This document shows, one piece after another, positions 46,522-56,395 of a DNA stretch of 64,000 nt. The stretch is from positions 3,100,001 through 3,164,000 of the forward strand of contig NZ_CP098805.1 of NCBI RefSeq assembly GCF_023821985.2. Reading direction: 5' to 3'. The notes under the pieces were generated by a model. The model saw only the letters and a list, made by a program, of their open reading frames with translations. It was not told where the DNA came from and searched no databases. The position numbers were made by a program, and so were the translations under genes. Position 1 is the first letter of the stretch, and each line of letters opens with the position of its first letter. The DNA is from Dyadobacter chenhuakuii (lineage in GTDB: Bacteria; Bacteroidota; Bacteroidia; Cytophagales; Spirosomataceae).

Positions 46522-48951
46522 CTACTCACTCCGCAGACTCCTCACCGGGTTCATAAGTGCGGCCTTAATGCTTTGAAAACTAACGGTTAGCAACGCAATG
46601 GTGATAGCAATCGCCCCGGCAGCCAGGAACATCCACCAGGCCAGGTCTACGTGATAGGCGAAATCGTTGAGCCATAGGTTCATCCCAAACCAGGCGATAG
46701 GGATGCCGATCAGGATCGCGATAATGATCAGCCTTAAAAATTCTTTTGAAAGCAAAGCTACAATGTTGGCAACGCTCGCACCCAGCACCTTTCTCACACC
46801 GATTTCCTTTGTGCGCCGCTCAGCCGTGTAAGCCGACAAACCAAACAATCCCAGGCAGCCGATAATGATCGAAATCGTTGCGAATGTGATGAAGATCTGC
46901 CCTACGCGCTGCTCGCTGCGGTAAACATTGTTGAAATCTTCGTCCATAAACCGGTAACTGAACGGCTGCCCGGGAGCCATTTTCTTCCAGAGTTGCTCCA
47001 CCTGATCAACGGTTTGGGCCACATCGCCGCCATTCAATTTGAAAACGACTGTTCCGTTGCTGCGCGAAAGCACCAGGCTCAATGCACCAATATTTTTCTT
47101 TAATGATTCAAAATGAAAGTTCTTTACAACGCCAATGATCGTATAATCAATGCGTTGTTTCATCTCCTGATCTGCATATCCGAATAACTTCTTCCCAATG
47201 GGCTCAGCGTACCCGAGCACTTTTGCAGCGGCCTCGTTGATGATAATGCCGGATGAATCCGAAGGGAATTCTTCCTGGAATGGTCGACCGTTCGCCATTT
47301 GCAATCCCATAGTATTTATAAAATCATAATCAACGGCCCAGTTCTGCATATTAATGCCCTTGTCTTGCTGCATCTGGCCAGCCGGAAAAAATGTATTATC
47401 TGTACGTGACGATGGCGTTGGCAGGAAACTTGTTACCGTGGCATTTTCCACATTCGGATGTCGCATTACCTGTTCCTTGAATGCCGTAACCTGCTTATCG
47501 AGAGCATAAGCGTCATTCACGATCAACATCTGATCCTTATTAAAGCCCAGTTTTTTAGTTTGTATAAAATTTAGCTGACGATAAATAACACCGGTGCCGA
47601 CAATGAGCATGACCGAGATCACAAATTGAAAAACAACGAGCGCATTGCGCAGATAGCCTCCCTTTCCTTGCAGCTCTACGCTGTTTTTCAAAACTTTCAG
47701 TGGATTGAAGGCCGACAGGAAAAATGCAGGATAGCTCCCTGCAAGAACACCCACAACACCGCCCGTAATCAATAATGTTATCCAAAATCCAACTTCCCCA
47801 ATCGGAAATTTGACTTGCTTGCCTGCCAGATTATTGAAAAGCGGAAGAGCGAAATATGCCAGCGCAACAGCCAATGCCAGTGAAAAAAAGCTAAGCATGA
47901 CCGATTCTGTGAGAAACTGGTTGACCAGCGAAGATCTCTCCGAACCCAGCGCTTTGCGGACGCCGACTTCTTTTGCCCGGTTTGAGGAGCGGGCCGTTGC
48001 CAGGTTCATAAAATTAACACAAGCAATGGTCAGGAGGAACAAAGCAACAACCGCGAATATGTATACGTATTGAATATTGCCATTCACATTAATCTCAGCC
48101 GTACGGTCTGAATGCAAATGGATTTCAGTCAGCGGAATAAGCGAGTAACGCAAGTAACTGCCCGACTTGCGAATCTCATCCAGCGAGGCACCCATGAAGC
48201 TTACCAGCCATTTGGCTGTGTATTTTTGCAAAACAGTTTCGAAGTTGTTTTCAAACTGCCTGGGATCGACACCTTCTTTAAGCAATAAATAAGTGTTAAA
48301 ATTATGGCTTCCCCAGCCATTCAGCCTACTTTCAGGATTGGAGCTCATGGATAGCAGCATATTCATATCCCGCAAATGCGACTGCGCAGGAATGTCCTGC
48401 ATCACGCCTGTTACCGTGTAAGTCTGGTCATTTTCAATTGTTAAGCCCTTACCCATCGGATTTTCTTTCCCAAAATATTTGAGCGCATTGCTTTCCGAGA
48501 TCACCACAGTATAGGGATCTTTCAAGGCCTTTTCCTTATCACCCATGATTAACGGAAGAGAAAATACCTTGAAAAATGTAGAATCTGCGAAGCATACCTG
48601 ATCTTCTTTCAGGTTCTCGGTGCCCTCGGACCGGCGTACAAGCTGACTTCCATTCTCACGAAGCCGCACAACCTGTTCAATCTGTGGATAATCCTTTTTT
48701 AATGTAAATGCGAGCGGATCGGGCGCGACAGCAAGCGCCATATCTGCCCCACCGAAACGAATGTCTGCATTGACCCTGTGAATACGGTCTGCGTGTTCAA
48801 AAGACTTATCAAAACTGAGCTCATCCAACACATAAAGCGTAATCAGCAAACAGCTTGCAAGGCCGAGTGCCAATCCGAAAATGTTCAGGAATGAATAAAA
48901 CTTATGCTTACGCAGGTTCCGCCACGCGATCTTAATGTAATTCTGCAGCAT
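46522..48951 (-). CDS. ABC permease paralog 14 (operon D, fourth gene)
   Basis: 809 residues. Coupling motifs RAKEVGVRKALGS and RTKEIGVRKVLGA; C-terminus NPVRSLRSE. It lies 11 bp downstream of the small Pro/Ala-rich secreted protein and is the permease closest to the ATPase and adaptor genes, hence the likeliest founding partner of the set. Confidence 0.92.
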   Translation of the reverse strand: MLQNYIKIAWRNLRKHKFYSFLNIFGLALGLASCLLITLYVLDELSFDKSFEHADRIHRVNADIRFGGADMALAVAPDPLAFTLKKDYPQIEQVVRLRENGSQLVRRSEGTENLKEDQVCFADSTFFKVFSLPLIMGDKEKALKDPYTVVISESNALKYFGKENPMGKGLTIENDQTYTVTGVMQDIPAQSHLRDMNMLLSMSSNPESRLNGWGSHNFNTYLLLKEGVDPRQFENNFETVLQKYTAKWLVSFMGASLDEIRKSGSYLRYSLIPLTEIHLHSDRTAEINVNGNIQYVYIFAVVALFLLTIACVNFMNLATARSSNRAKEVGVRKALGSERSSLVNQFLTESVMLSFFSLALAVALAYFALPLFNNLAGKQVKFPIGEVGFWITLLITGGVVGVLAGSYPAFFLSAFNPLKVLKNSVELQGKGGYLRNALVVFQFVISVMLIVGTGVIYRQLNFIQTKKLGFNKDQMLIVNDAYALDKQVTAFKEQVMRHPNVENATVTSFLPTPSSRTDNTFFPAGQMQQDKGINMQNWAVDYDFINTMGLQMANGRPFQEEFPSDSSGIIINEAAAKVLGYAEPIGKKLFGYADQEMKQRIDYTIIGVVKNFHFESLKKNIGALSLVLSRSNGTVVFKLNGGDVAQTVDQVEQLWKKMAPGQPFSYRFMDEDFNNVYRSEQRVGQIFITFATISIIIGCLGLFGLSAYTAERRTKEIGVRKVLGASVANIVALLSKEFLRLIIIAILIGIPIAWFGMNLWLNDFAYHVDLAWWMFLAAGAIAITIALLTVSFQSIKAALMNPVRSLRSE

Positions 48952-48962
48952 GTCCGTTGTTT

Positions 48963-49376
48963 TTAAATGCCCCGTCCGGGAAGCTCTATTTCAATCTCGA
49001 AGTGGTCAATGATCTGCTGGCGTTCTTCCTCTGATTTCTCCGCCGCATTCACCGTTTTTTCGTAAATGAATTCTTCATTCCGCTTGCTGAATTTGTATTG
49101 CAAAAACAGCTCTCCCGATTCCTTATTGAACCTTACTTGTTTGGAATAACCATTGTCGCCAATGATCGTAGCGTGCTGCTGATTTTCATCGTCGGAGATC
49201 CAGATTTGCGCTTTGGCATCTGCGGAAGAATAAAGAACCGGCGCGTGAGGTGCGGCCGGAGCGGACGGCGCAACAGGCGCAGGCGGAGCTGGAAGCACGT
49301 GGCTATGGCTCATTCTCTTTTGTGCGATCGCCAGCGTACTTACGCCGGCGAGGAGGATTGTAAGGATTCTTTTCAT
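48963..49376 (-). CDS. Small secreted protein with a Pro/Ala-rich linker, encoded within the transporter operon
   Basis: 137 residues: signal peptide (ending LAIAQ), a His-containing segment (RMSHSHVLP), a Pro/Ala-rich flexible linker (about 28-47), then an acidic domain of about 85 residues (YSSADAKAQIWISDDENQQ to IEIELPGRGI). No family recognised. It sits 10 bp after the ATPase gene and 11 bp before permease 14, spacing that argues strongly for co-expression. The linker could let the C-terminal domain reach across the periplasm. A role as an accessory subunit of the exporter is inference from position. Confidence 0.75.
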   Translation of the reverse strand: MKRILTILLAGVSTLAIAQKRMSHSHVLPAPPAPVAPSAPAAPHAPVLYSSADAKAQIWISDDENQQHATIIGDNGYSKQVRFNKESGELFLQYKFSKRNEEFIYEKTVNAAEKSEEERQQIIDHFEIEIELPGRGI

Positions 49377-49386
49377 GGCGCCTGAT

Positions 49387-50064
49387 CTAAACGTGCACTT
49401 TTTCGGTCACGATCTTGCCGTCGAACAAGTTGACGATACGGTGTGCGAAACCCGCATCATATGGTGAGTGCGTTACCATTAAAATGGTGGTCCCTGCTGC
49501 ATTCAGCTGGCTCAGGAGGTTCATTACTTCTTCCCCGTTTTTGGAGTCGAGGTTACCCGTAGGCTCATCCGCAAGGATTGTTTTTGGTGTGGCCACAACG
49601 GCGCGGGCGATGGCCGTACGTTGCTGCTGCCCCCCGGAAAGTTGCTGTGGAAAGTGATTGCGGCGGTGCATCATGTTCATGCGGGTTAATGCTGCTTCTA
49701 CTTTCTCCTTGCGTTCGGCTGGCGGTGTTTTCAGATAAAGCAATGGAAGCTCAACGTTCTCATAAACAGTCAGTTCGTCGATAAGGTTAAAACTCTGGAA
49801 TACAAATCCAATGTTACCTTTACGGATTTGTGCGCGCTGCCTTTCCGACATCTTGGCTACTTCCGTGCCGTAGAATTCGTAGGAGCCTTCACTAGGGTTG
49901 TCAAGCAGACCGAGAATGTTCAGTAAGGTAGATTTACCACAACCGGATGGTCCCATGATAGCGACAAACTCGCCGTCTTTTACATCCATGTCAATGCCGT
50001 TCAGGGCAGTGGTTTCTACTTCCTCGGTAGAAAAGATCTTATGAAGGTTGCTAATTTTGATCAT
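49387..50064 (-). CDS. ABC transporter ATPase of the LolD/MacB type
   Basis: 225 residues, the only ABC ATPase in the window. Walker A GPSGCGKST (38-46), Q-loop FQSFN (Gln90), signature LSGGQQQR (142-149), Walker B ILADEP (163-168) followed by TGNLDS, and H-loop His199 in VTHS. All catalytic residues are intact, and length and motifs match the LolD/MacB/FtsE group that pairs with FtsX-type permeases. It should bind the coupling motifs of the permeases, and may serve all fourteen, though another ATPase could lie elsewhere in the genome. It lies 85 bp after the adaptor gene. Confidence 0.95.
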   Translation of the reverse strand: MIKISNLHKIFSTEEVETTALNGIDMDVKDGEFVAIMGPSGCGKSTLLNILGLLDNPSEGSYEFYGTEVAKMSERQRAQIRKGNIGFVFQSFNLIDELTVYENVELPLLYLKTPPAERKEKVEAALTRMNMMHRRNHFPQQLSGGQQQRTAIARAVVATPKTILADEPTGNLDSKNGEEVMNLLSQLNAAGTTILMVTHSPYDAGFAHRIVNLFDGKIVTEKVHV

Positions 50065-50149
50065 TGGGTTTTCTTTGGCTATCGGCTTTCAGCTGAGGGC
50101 TATGGGCCTTTTATGATTGATTAAATTGATTACTAATAGAGTCTGATTC

Positions 50150-51460
50150 TTAAAATTCCAGCACCTCATTGTCCCCGAAGTTCTCGTATGAGCTTGTGAT
50201 CACTTTCTCACCTGGCTGCAAACCTTCCAGAACCTCGAAATACTCAGGGTTTTTACGGCCCAATGTGATTTTACGTTTTGAAGCACGCTTGCCGTCCTCA
50301 CCCACCACATATACCCAGTTTCCGCCAGTTTCGGAGAAGAATCCACCCACCGGAAGCAATGTTGCTTGTGAAGGTTGTCCCAATTGCAAACGAATCGGAG
50401 CCGACTGGCCTCTCTTGATCAATTCAGGAGCGCCTTTATCAAATTGCATGTCCACTTCAAATCTTCCGCTCAAAACCTCGGGATAGATTTTGATGATCTT
50501 TAGTCCGTAATCTTTTCCGTTGAATTCCATAGAACCCATCAAGCCAGCAAAGATCCTCGAAATGTAATGTTCATCCACGCTAACACGCATTTTGAAACCG
50601 TTCAGGTCATCGATTTGTCCAATGTTCTGGCCCTGGTTAATATTCGATCCTACTTCCACATTCATAGAAGAAAGCAAGCCGGAAACGGGTGCCTTAACCG
50701 AAAGGTTTTCAAGCGTTTGTCTCCAAAGGTTCACGTTTTTCTGCGTGCTGGCCAATGTTCCTTCCAGCTGCGCGATCTGCATTTTGGAGTTTTCTTCCTG
50801 ATATTTCTGCGATTCAACTTCAATCTCGCGCTGCTTGGTCAGGCGGTCAAATTCTCTTTTTGTTTTCAGATAATCTGCATCGGGAATCACTTTATCCTTG
50901 TAAAGCTTAGCATTCCGCTCATGTGCATCCTTCGCCTGATCGATCTGAAAATCGAGCTCGCTTAATGTCTTTTGCAGGTTAAACCGGGCAATACGCAAGC
51001 TCTGGCGTGTATTCTGAAGATCATTTACCAGTCGGCTCGCCTCCGTTTCTGATTGTAGAAAGCTTAGTTTCAGGTTTTGGTTTTCCAATCTTAAAAGTAC
51101 ATCGCCTTGTTTTACCATGTTACCGCCTTCAATAAGTTTCTCGGTAACATATCCGCCTACAATGGCATCCAATTGAATAGTTTTCAATGGCTGCACAACG
51201 CCGGTTACCACAATAAATTCGTCGAATTTGCCTTGCTTAACCGTTGAAACTGTCAGTTTATCTTGCTCCACATTGAGCTTGCTGCGTTTATCGGCAAAGA
51301 AAAATTGATATACTAAAAAGGCAATCAGCAGCGTGCTGCCGGCGATTATACCAATGCGTTGTGTGTTCCAGAATTTCTTTGGTTTGATTTTATCCATTGT
51401 CGAGCCCCCGGTGAAACCGTTGTTACTGGTGCTGGATGAGTTAGGTGTTTTGACTTCCAT
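50150..51460 (-). CDS. Periplasmic adaptor (HlyD/MacA-type membrane fusion protein)
   Basis: 436 residues from the ATG at 51460. The open frame reaches 51511 only with an ATT codon and would start upstream of the expected transcription start, so the shorter form is chosen. Order: cytoplasmic Ser/Asn-rich tail, one TM (about 35-55), barrel strand region, long coiled coil (about 110-220), lipoyl and beta-barrel domains (SVKAPVSGLLSSMNVEVGSNI) and a membrane-proximal domain. It should bridge the permease to an outer-membrane channel, which is not in the window. First gene of operon D. Confidence 0.92.
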   Translation of the reverse strand: MEVKTPNSSSTSNNGFTGGSTMDKIKPKKFWNTQRIGIIAGSTLLIAFLVYQFFFADKRSKLNVEQDKLTVSTVKQGKFDEFIVVTGVVQPLKTIQLDAIVGGYVTEKLIEGGNMVKQGDVLLRLENQNLKLSFLQSETEASRLVNDLQNTRQSLRIARFNLQKTLSELDFQIDQAKDAHERNAKLYKDKVIPDADYLKTKREFDRLTKQREIEVESQKYQEENSKMQIAQLEGTLASTQKNVNLWRQTLENLSVKAPVSGLLSSMNVEVGSNINQGQNIGQIDDLNGFKMRVSVDEHYISRIFAGLMGSMEFNGKDYGLKIIKIYPEVLSGRFEVDMQFDKGAPELIKRGQSAPIRLQLGQPSQATLLPVGGFFSETGGNWVYVVGEDGKRASKRKITLGRKNPEYFEVLEGLQPGEKVITSSYENFGDNEVLEF

Positions 51461-51506
51461 TATATTGTTGGTGATTGGATTCGCTGTTAAACTTTGATCT
51501 ATTCTA

Positions 51507-51522
51507 TCCAATCCCTATGCCA
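51507..51522 (-). promoter_or_regulatory. Candidate sigma-54 promoter of the adaptor operon (D)
   Basis: Minus strand reads TTGGCATAGGGATTGG: TGGCAT, 5 nt, TTGG. This has the canonical spacing of 10 nt between GG and the -12 dinucleotide and differs from TGGCAC-N5-TTGC by two bases. Transcription would start near 51497, leaving a leader of about 37 nt to the ATG at 51460. Confidence 0.55.
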
Positions 51523-51586
51523 AAGGAGCCATAGCCATACAAAACACTAAATATCAATCCCTTAACCTTATTTAAAACCATTTTGA

Positions 51587-51622
51587 ATGTCCGATAACGG
51601 ACAATTTTGTTCGGGTGCGGAC
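51587..51622. promoter_or_regulatory. Operator D: two tandem palindromes between adaptor and response regulator
   Basis: Site 1 TGTCCGATAACGGACA (51587-51602) and site 2 TGTTCG-GGTG-CGGACA (51607-51622), starts exactly 20 bp apart, so two dimers would sit on the same face of the DNA. The sites lie between the divergent adaptor operon and the NtrC-type regulator gene, about 75 bp from promoter D and 137 bp upstream of the regulator ATG, so autoregulation is possible. Confidence 0.7.
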
Positions 51623-51758
51623 AAGCCATTTTTATGCTAATTAGGGTAAAATACTGACTTTTTAACGGGTTATAAAATTAAATTTCAAAATGCTTCTGCT
51701 ATCTTTCCAAACAATAGCCAATAAAGGGATTTAGCCCTTAGCAACTCCAAAACCAGCC

Positions 51759-53126
51759 ATGCAACTCTCTGAAGCAAAAATCCTGATCATCGATGACGAT
51801 GTAGACGTATTAAGTGCGGCCAAACTCCTGTTGAAGCGCCACGCCAAAGCGGTGGACATTGAAAAAAATCCGCAAAAACTACCATTCCTCGTCACCAACG
51901 GCGATTATAACCTGATCCTGCTGGACATGAACTTCACCCGCGACGTGAACAGCGGCCGCGAGGGCTTTCATTGGCTGGATCGCATTCTGGACATTAAGCC
52001 AGCTTCTAAAGTGATCATGATCACGGCATACGGAGACATTGAAATGGCCATTCGCGCGATCAAGGCCGGTGCCACGGATTTTGTACTGAAGCCCTGGGAA
52101 AATGATAAGCTCCTAACCACGATCAGCGGCGCACTTGAAGGAGGCAATGATAAAATACAGGTTGTTGCGGAGGAAAAAAGCAAGGACGACGGCAAAAAAA
52201 GCAAGTCAACCGGCGAAGCCATAGTAGCATCAAGTGATTCGATGAAACAAGTGCTGGCCACCGCAGAACGCGTAGCCGCGACAGATGCTAACGTCCTGAT
52301 TCTGGGCGAGAACGGAACGGGTAAAACACAGCTGGCCAAGCATATACATCAGCATTCAAAGCGTGCCGACAAGCCCTTCGTAGTTGTGGATCTGGGTGCA
52401 TTGAGTGAGAGTTTGTTCGAAAGCGAGCTTTTCGGTCATGTTAAGGGTGCATTTACGGATGCAAAGGAAGACCGTGCAGGACGATTTGAAGAGGCCAAAG
52501 GCGGAACCATTTTTCTGGATGAAATAGGAAACCTTACGCTGGCATTACAAGCGAAGTTGCTGACTGTCATTCAGGAAAGGCGCGTTACACGGGTGGGATC
52601 CAACAAACCCATTTCTCTGGACGTAAGGTTGTTATGCGCTACCAATATGAACATTGAAAAAATGGTGACTGAAAAAACGTTCCGCCAGGATTTGCTCTAC
52701 AGGATTAACACCATTGAACTAGACTTGCCTCCATTGCGCGAGCGTCCGGAGGACATCAGCGCATTGGCCGAATATTATCTTAAACAATACGGCAAAAAAT
52801 ACAACCGCCCGGTTAACGACATCAGCAGTGCATTGATCAAAAAAATGCAGCAGTACAACTGGCCGGGAAACATCCGCGAATTGCAGCACGCGATTGAACG
52901 CGCTGTGATCCTTTCGCAGGAAAAAACATTGCAGCCCGACGACCTTTTCCTGAAAAGCTCCGGCGGCACGCCAACTACCGCCACCGGCTTCGACCTGGAA
53001 GATATGGAGAAGACTTTGATCGTGAAAGCGATGAAACGTTTTAACGGAAATATTACAGATGCAGCGCGTGAGCTTGGTCTCAGCCGCGCGGCACTTTACC
53101 GGAGAATGGAGAAGTACGGGCTTTAA
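51759..53126 (+). CDS. NtrC-family sigma-54-dependent response regulator
   Basis: 455 residues. Receiver domain 1-125 with acidic pair D12/D13, phospho-acceptor D56, T89 and K111. AAA+ domain about 155-395: Walker A GENGTGKT (183-190), L1 loop GAFTDA (230-235, versus the usual GAFTGA), Walker B IFLDEIG (D254, E255) and arginine-finger region FRQDLLYRI. Fis-type helix-turn-helix at about 425-455 ([19 protein letters not shown]). It activates sigma-54 promoters when phosphorylated. Divergent from the adaptor operon with operator D between, it is the prime candidate to bind the five palindromes. Its likely kinase is encoded about 9.7 kb away. Confidence 0.95.
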   Translation: MQLSEAKILIIDDDVDVLSAAKLLLKRHAKAVDIEKNPQKLPFLVTNGDYNLILLDMNFTRDVNSGREGFHWLDRILDIKPASKVIMITAYGDIEMAIRAIKAGATDFVLKPWENDKLLTTISGALEGGNDKIQVVAEEKSKDDGKKSKSTGEAIVASSDSMKQVLATAERVAATDANVLILGENGTGKTQLAKHIHQHSKRADKPFVVVDLGALSESLFESELFGHVKGAFTDAKEDRAGRFEEAKGGTIFLDEIGNLTLALQAKLLTVIQERRVTRVGSNKPISLDVRLLCATNMNIEKMVTEKTFRQDLLYRINTIELDLPPLRERPEDISALAEYYLKQYGKKYNRPVNDISSALIKKMQQYNWPGNIRELQHAIERAVILSQEKTLQPDDLFLKSSGGTPTTATGFDLEDMEKTLIVKAMKRFNGNITDAARELGLSRAALYRRMEKYGL

Positions 53127-53189
53127 TTGGCATGTTTTTTGGGTCATATCGAATAAGGTTTCTCAGGTTAATCTCAATTTATTCATATA

Positions 53190-55139
53190 ATGACCAAATA
53201 TTTCTTGCTGTTCTCCCTGCTGTTTTGCTATCAGTTGTCTTTTGCGCAAAACAGCAAAATCAACGCCGTTCCGCTTAAAAATGTAAAAACCAAACAAGGT
53301 TTCTGGCACACACGCGTGGAAGCTGCACGTGAAGTGACCGTTCCGCATGCTTTGCAACAATGCGAAGAATCGGGCCGGATCGACAATTTTGCAGTGGCTG
53401 GCGGGCTCAAAAAGGGAAAATTCGAAGGCGTACGCTTCAATGATTCTGACGTTTTTAAGGTTGTGGAAGGCGCGTCCTATGTGCTGCAAAACCAATATGA
53501 TCCGAAGCTGGACCATTATCTAGATAGCCTGATCACGCTTTTTACAGCCGCACAGGAGCCGGATGGCTATTTATATACAATCCGGACCATCAATAAAGAC
53601 AGCACCGGTTCTTACGACTGGATTGCCGGCCCTTACCGCTACGGATTCGAAAACGGCAGTCACGAACTCTACAATGTGGGGCACCTTTATGAAGCGGCCG
53701 TTGCCCATTACGAAGCTACAGGCAAGAAAACATTGCTTGACGTTGCGACCAAAAATGCAGATCACCTCGTCAAGACTTTTGGCACCAAACCTGGCCAGCT
53801 GTTAGTCGTTCCCGGACACCAGGAGATTGAAATTGCATTGATCAAACTTTACCGGACTACTGGAAAAAAGGAATATCTGGATCTTTCTAAATTCTTCATT
53901 GATATGCGTGGTCGCTCGGACAAGCGTGCTTTGTATCTGGACGAGCACAAACTTGGCCCTGCATATTTCCAGGACCAGGTTCCGTTTTTGAGACAAAAAG
54001 AAGCGGTCGGTCATGCGGTTCGTGCGCAATACTTATACACAGCCGTTGCGGACATGCTGACGATCGAGGACGAACCTGAACACGCCCATGCTATTCATAC
54101 AATATGGAACGATGCCACGGAAAAAAAGCAGTATGTCACCGGCGGTGTAGGCGCGCGCGAGGATGGCGAAGCTTTTGACAAACCTTACGTCCTCCCGAAT
54201 GACAACGCATATGCCGAAACTTGCGCGGCGATTGCCAACATGCTTTGGAACCATAAAATGTATCTGTATACGGGTGAGTCCAAATACATGGATGTTTTCG
54301 AGCGTGTACTTTATAATGGTTTTCTGGGTGGCATGTCGGTCAAGGGAGATAAGTTTTTTTATGTAAACCCCATGGCTTCCAATGGTGTCAATGATTTTAA
54401 CAAGGGCTCTGGCGCTGAAAGACAGGCCTGGTTTGGAACGGCTTGCTGCCCTACCAATGTATCCCGGTTCTTGCCATCAATGCCTGCTTACATTTATGCA
54501 ACAAAAGGCAACGAGCTGATCGTCAATCTTTTTGCAGATAACGAAGCAACATTAACAGTAAATAATAATGCTGTTAAACTTGCGCAGCAAACCAATTATC
54601 CCTGGGACGGGAATGTCAAAATACTGGTCGATCCGGAAAAGGCAGGAAACTTCACGTTGTCGGTGCGGATTCCGGGCTGGGCAACGGGCGAGGCGATTCC
54701 CGGTAACTTGTATGCGTATACCAACAAAGATTCCAAGCCCGTAACATTGCGGGTTAATGGCAAAAACATGCCTGCAACGATTGAAAAAGGTTATATAAAG
54801 CTGGCTCGTAACTGGAAAAAAGGGGATCAGGTGGAGCTTGCATTGGATATGCCGGTCAGAAAGATCATTTCCAACGAAAATATAATGGCTAATAAAGATA
54901 AAATAGCCATCGAGCGCGGACCTGTTTTGTATTGCGCAGAAGGCCATGACAACAACGGAAAGGCACTGGATATACCTATCTCGGAAAGCCAGAACTTCGC
55001 TGCGAGTTACCAGCAAAGCTTGCTGGGCGGCATTAATGTTCTGAAAGCCGAAGCCGGTAATGTAACGCTTATTCCTTATTATGCCTGGGCTAACCGCGGC
55101 CCGAATGAAATGGTCATCTGGTTCAACAAAGCCCGGTAA
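53190..55139 (+). CDS. GH127-family beta-L-arabinofuranosidase-like protein (DUF1680)
   Basis: 649 residues with a signal peptide (ending LSFAQ), so periplasmic or secreted. The GH127 active site is visible: Glu327 in TGGVGAREDGE, Glu343 and Cys345 in YAETCA, and the pair Cys419-Cys420 in TACCPTN. Glu327 and Glu343 are 16 residues apart, as in Bifidobacterium HypBA1, where the Cys is the nucleophile and the residues bind zinc. It should release L-arabinofuranose from plant or glycoprotein glycans. It follows the response regulator by 63 bp on the same strand but is probably unrelated in function. Confidence 0.9.
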   Translation: MTKYFLLFSLLFCYQLSFAQNSKINAVPLKNVKTKQGFWHTRVEAAREVTVPHALQQCEESGRIDNFAVAGGLKKGKFEGVRFNDSDVFKVVEGASYVLQNQYDPKLDHYLDSLITLFTAAQEPDGYLYTIRTINKDSTGSYDWIAGPYRYGFENGSHELYNVGHLYEAAVAHYEATGKKTLLDVATKNADHLVKTFGTKPGQLLVVPGHQEIEIALIKLYRTTGKKEYLDLSKFFIDMRGRSDKRALYLDEHKLGPAYFQDQVPFLRQKEAVGHAVRAQYLYTAVADMLTIEDEPEHAHAIHTIWNDATEKKQYVTGGVGAREDGEAFDKPYVLPNDNAYAETCAAIANMLWNHKMYLYTGESKYMDVFERVLYNGFLGGMSVKGDKFFYVNPMASNGVNDFNKGSGAERQAWFGTACCPTNVSRFLPSMPAYIYATKGNELIVNLFADNEATLTVNNNAVKLAQQTNYPWDGNVKILVDPEKAGNFTLSVRIPGWATGEAIPGNLYAYTNKDSKPVTLRVNGKNMPATIEKGYIKLARNWKKGDQVELALDMPVRKIISNENIMANKDKIAIERGPVLYCAEGHDNNGKALDIPISESQNFAASYQQSLLGGINVLKAEAGNVTLIPYYAWANRGPNEMVIWFNKAR

Positions 55140-55196
55140 CTTGCTAGTAACAGCCAGGTAACTAGCCAATATCTGATAAGCTTTTTAAAGTGTAGG

Positions 55197-55235
55197 AAAC
55201 CTTTCGAAGTCCGGTTTACTTCGAAAGGTTTTTTT
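55197..55235. terminator. Bidirectional terminator between GH127 and LEA-like genes
   Basis: Perfect 14-bp arms AAACCTTTCGAAGT and ACTTCGAAAGGTTT around a 7-nt loop, followed by a T-run on the plus strand. The stop codon of the convergent gene (55216-55218) lies inside the hairpin. Confidence 0.9.
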
Positions 55236-56139
55236 GTACCGTTTCCAGATCCTTTAATGTTCCGTTGACGATAATGTTAACGTCGCTGTTTTTAAAGATG
55301 TCGTTTTCTGAGACCAGTTTACTTTTGAAATACAAAACAAATGGTAACTGTTTCCCTTTTGAAACCAGTTGACCGGCTGCTTTGAGAACTTTGCCCATAT
55401 CAATGGCGAGCGGGATTTCGTAGATCTCGCTGCTCTTCCCTTTCACCTTGGTAACGCCCTTAACGCTCCCTTCGGCCAGGCGATCCTGCTTGCCCAGGTC
55501 AACAACGTAAGCAGGATTTTCAAACTGAACGGGAAACGGGTTCTGATTAGAGAATTTCAGTTTTAAGACAATTTCAGATTTACCCAGACTGAATTTTTTC
55601 ATGTCATAATCTACAATTTCAATTTTGGGAAGCCTGTAAAGCGGCAGCCTTTTGTCCATATCAAGCACAATGCTGTCTTTTCCTAAAATCGGCTTCTTCA
55701 AATGAAAATGGCCTTCGAAATGATAATCGGCGCTATCTTCTCCCGCAGCATTTTCCGAATCCCCTTCCTTTTTTAGCTTCGCGATCTTCAACTTGGCAGG
55801 AATGGTAACCAATGTGCTGTCGCGCGGGTTAATGGTTAACGGTTTAGCATATTCGTCTTCTACAATGGTCACTCCGTTCATCTGCACAAAATAACTGAAG
55901 CGCTCTACGTCCACACCTACGGGCAGGGGATTGTCCACCAAAAGTTTCAGTGATAAATCAATAGTACTGTCCGTAATGTTGCTGATTTGCCCGATTCCCA
56001 TTTCTACGCGCGGTTTCAATCCCGAAACGGGATTGGCGTTTTCATTTTTATATTTTTTGAAAAGGAACCAGCCTATGGCACCGGCTGCAATGAAGACAAA
56101 AACAATAAGTACGATTTTGAGCGATCGAATGGACTGCAT
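55216..56139 (-). CDS. Membrane-anchored LEA14-like (WHy domain) protein
   Basis: 307 residues from ATG 56139; the frame extends to 56178 but only with a TTG codon. One N-terminal TM (about 7-27) anchors a periplasmic part. That part has two similar beta-sandwich units: ITDSTIDLSLKLLVDNPLPVGVDVERFSYFVQMNG and SEIVLKLKFSNQNPFPVQFENPAYVVDLG, each with the NP(L/F)PV motif of LEA type 2 / WHy domains. The role of these domains in bacteria is poorly known; stress protection is suggested for LEA14 relatives. Convergent with the GH127 gene. Confidence 0.7.
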   Translation of the reverse strand: MQSIRSLKIVLIVFVFIAAGAIGWFLFKKYKNENANPVSGLKPRVEMGIGQISNITDSTIDLSLKLLVDNPLPVGVDVERFSYFVQMNGVTIVEDEYAKPLTINPRDSTLVTIPAKLKIAKLKKEGDSENAAGEDSADYHFEGHFHLKKPILGKDSIVLDMDKRLPLYRLPKIEIVDYDMKKFSLGKSEIVLKLKFSNQNPFPVQFENPAYVVDLGKQDRLAEGSVKGVTKVKGKSSEIYEIPLAIDMGKVLKAAGQLVSKGKQLPFVLYFKSKLVSENDIFKNSDVNIIVNGTLKDLETVQKNLSK

Positions 56140-56395
56140 AGATAAATGAGGGTTCAAATGGATAATGGGAATGCTCAAAAATCATTCCAAAAAATAACCC
56201 GCACGTACGCAATGCCACGAAAACTTCCCCAAAACTGGATTTTACGCAGCTATATGTGTACTTAAATCTTCATAGAAACCTGGCAACCAGCATTGGGCCA
56301 CGGGCAAAACGCTGGTACGGTTTTTACCAATGGTGGGGGCAAGGACGATAACAAGATCCTTCACAGACAACAATAAACTATTAAAACTACGAATC

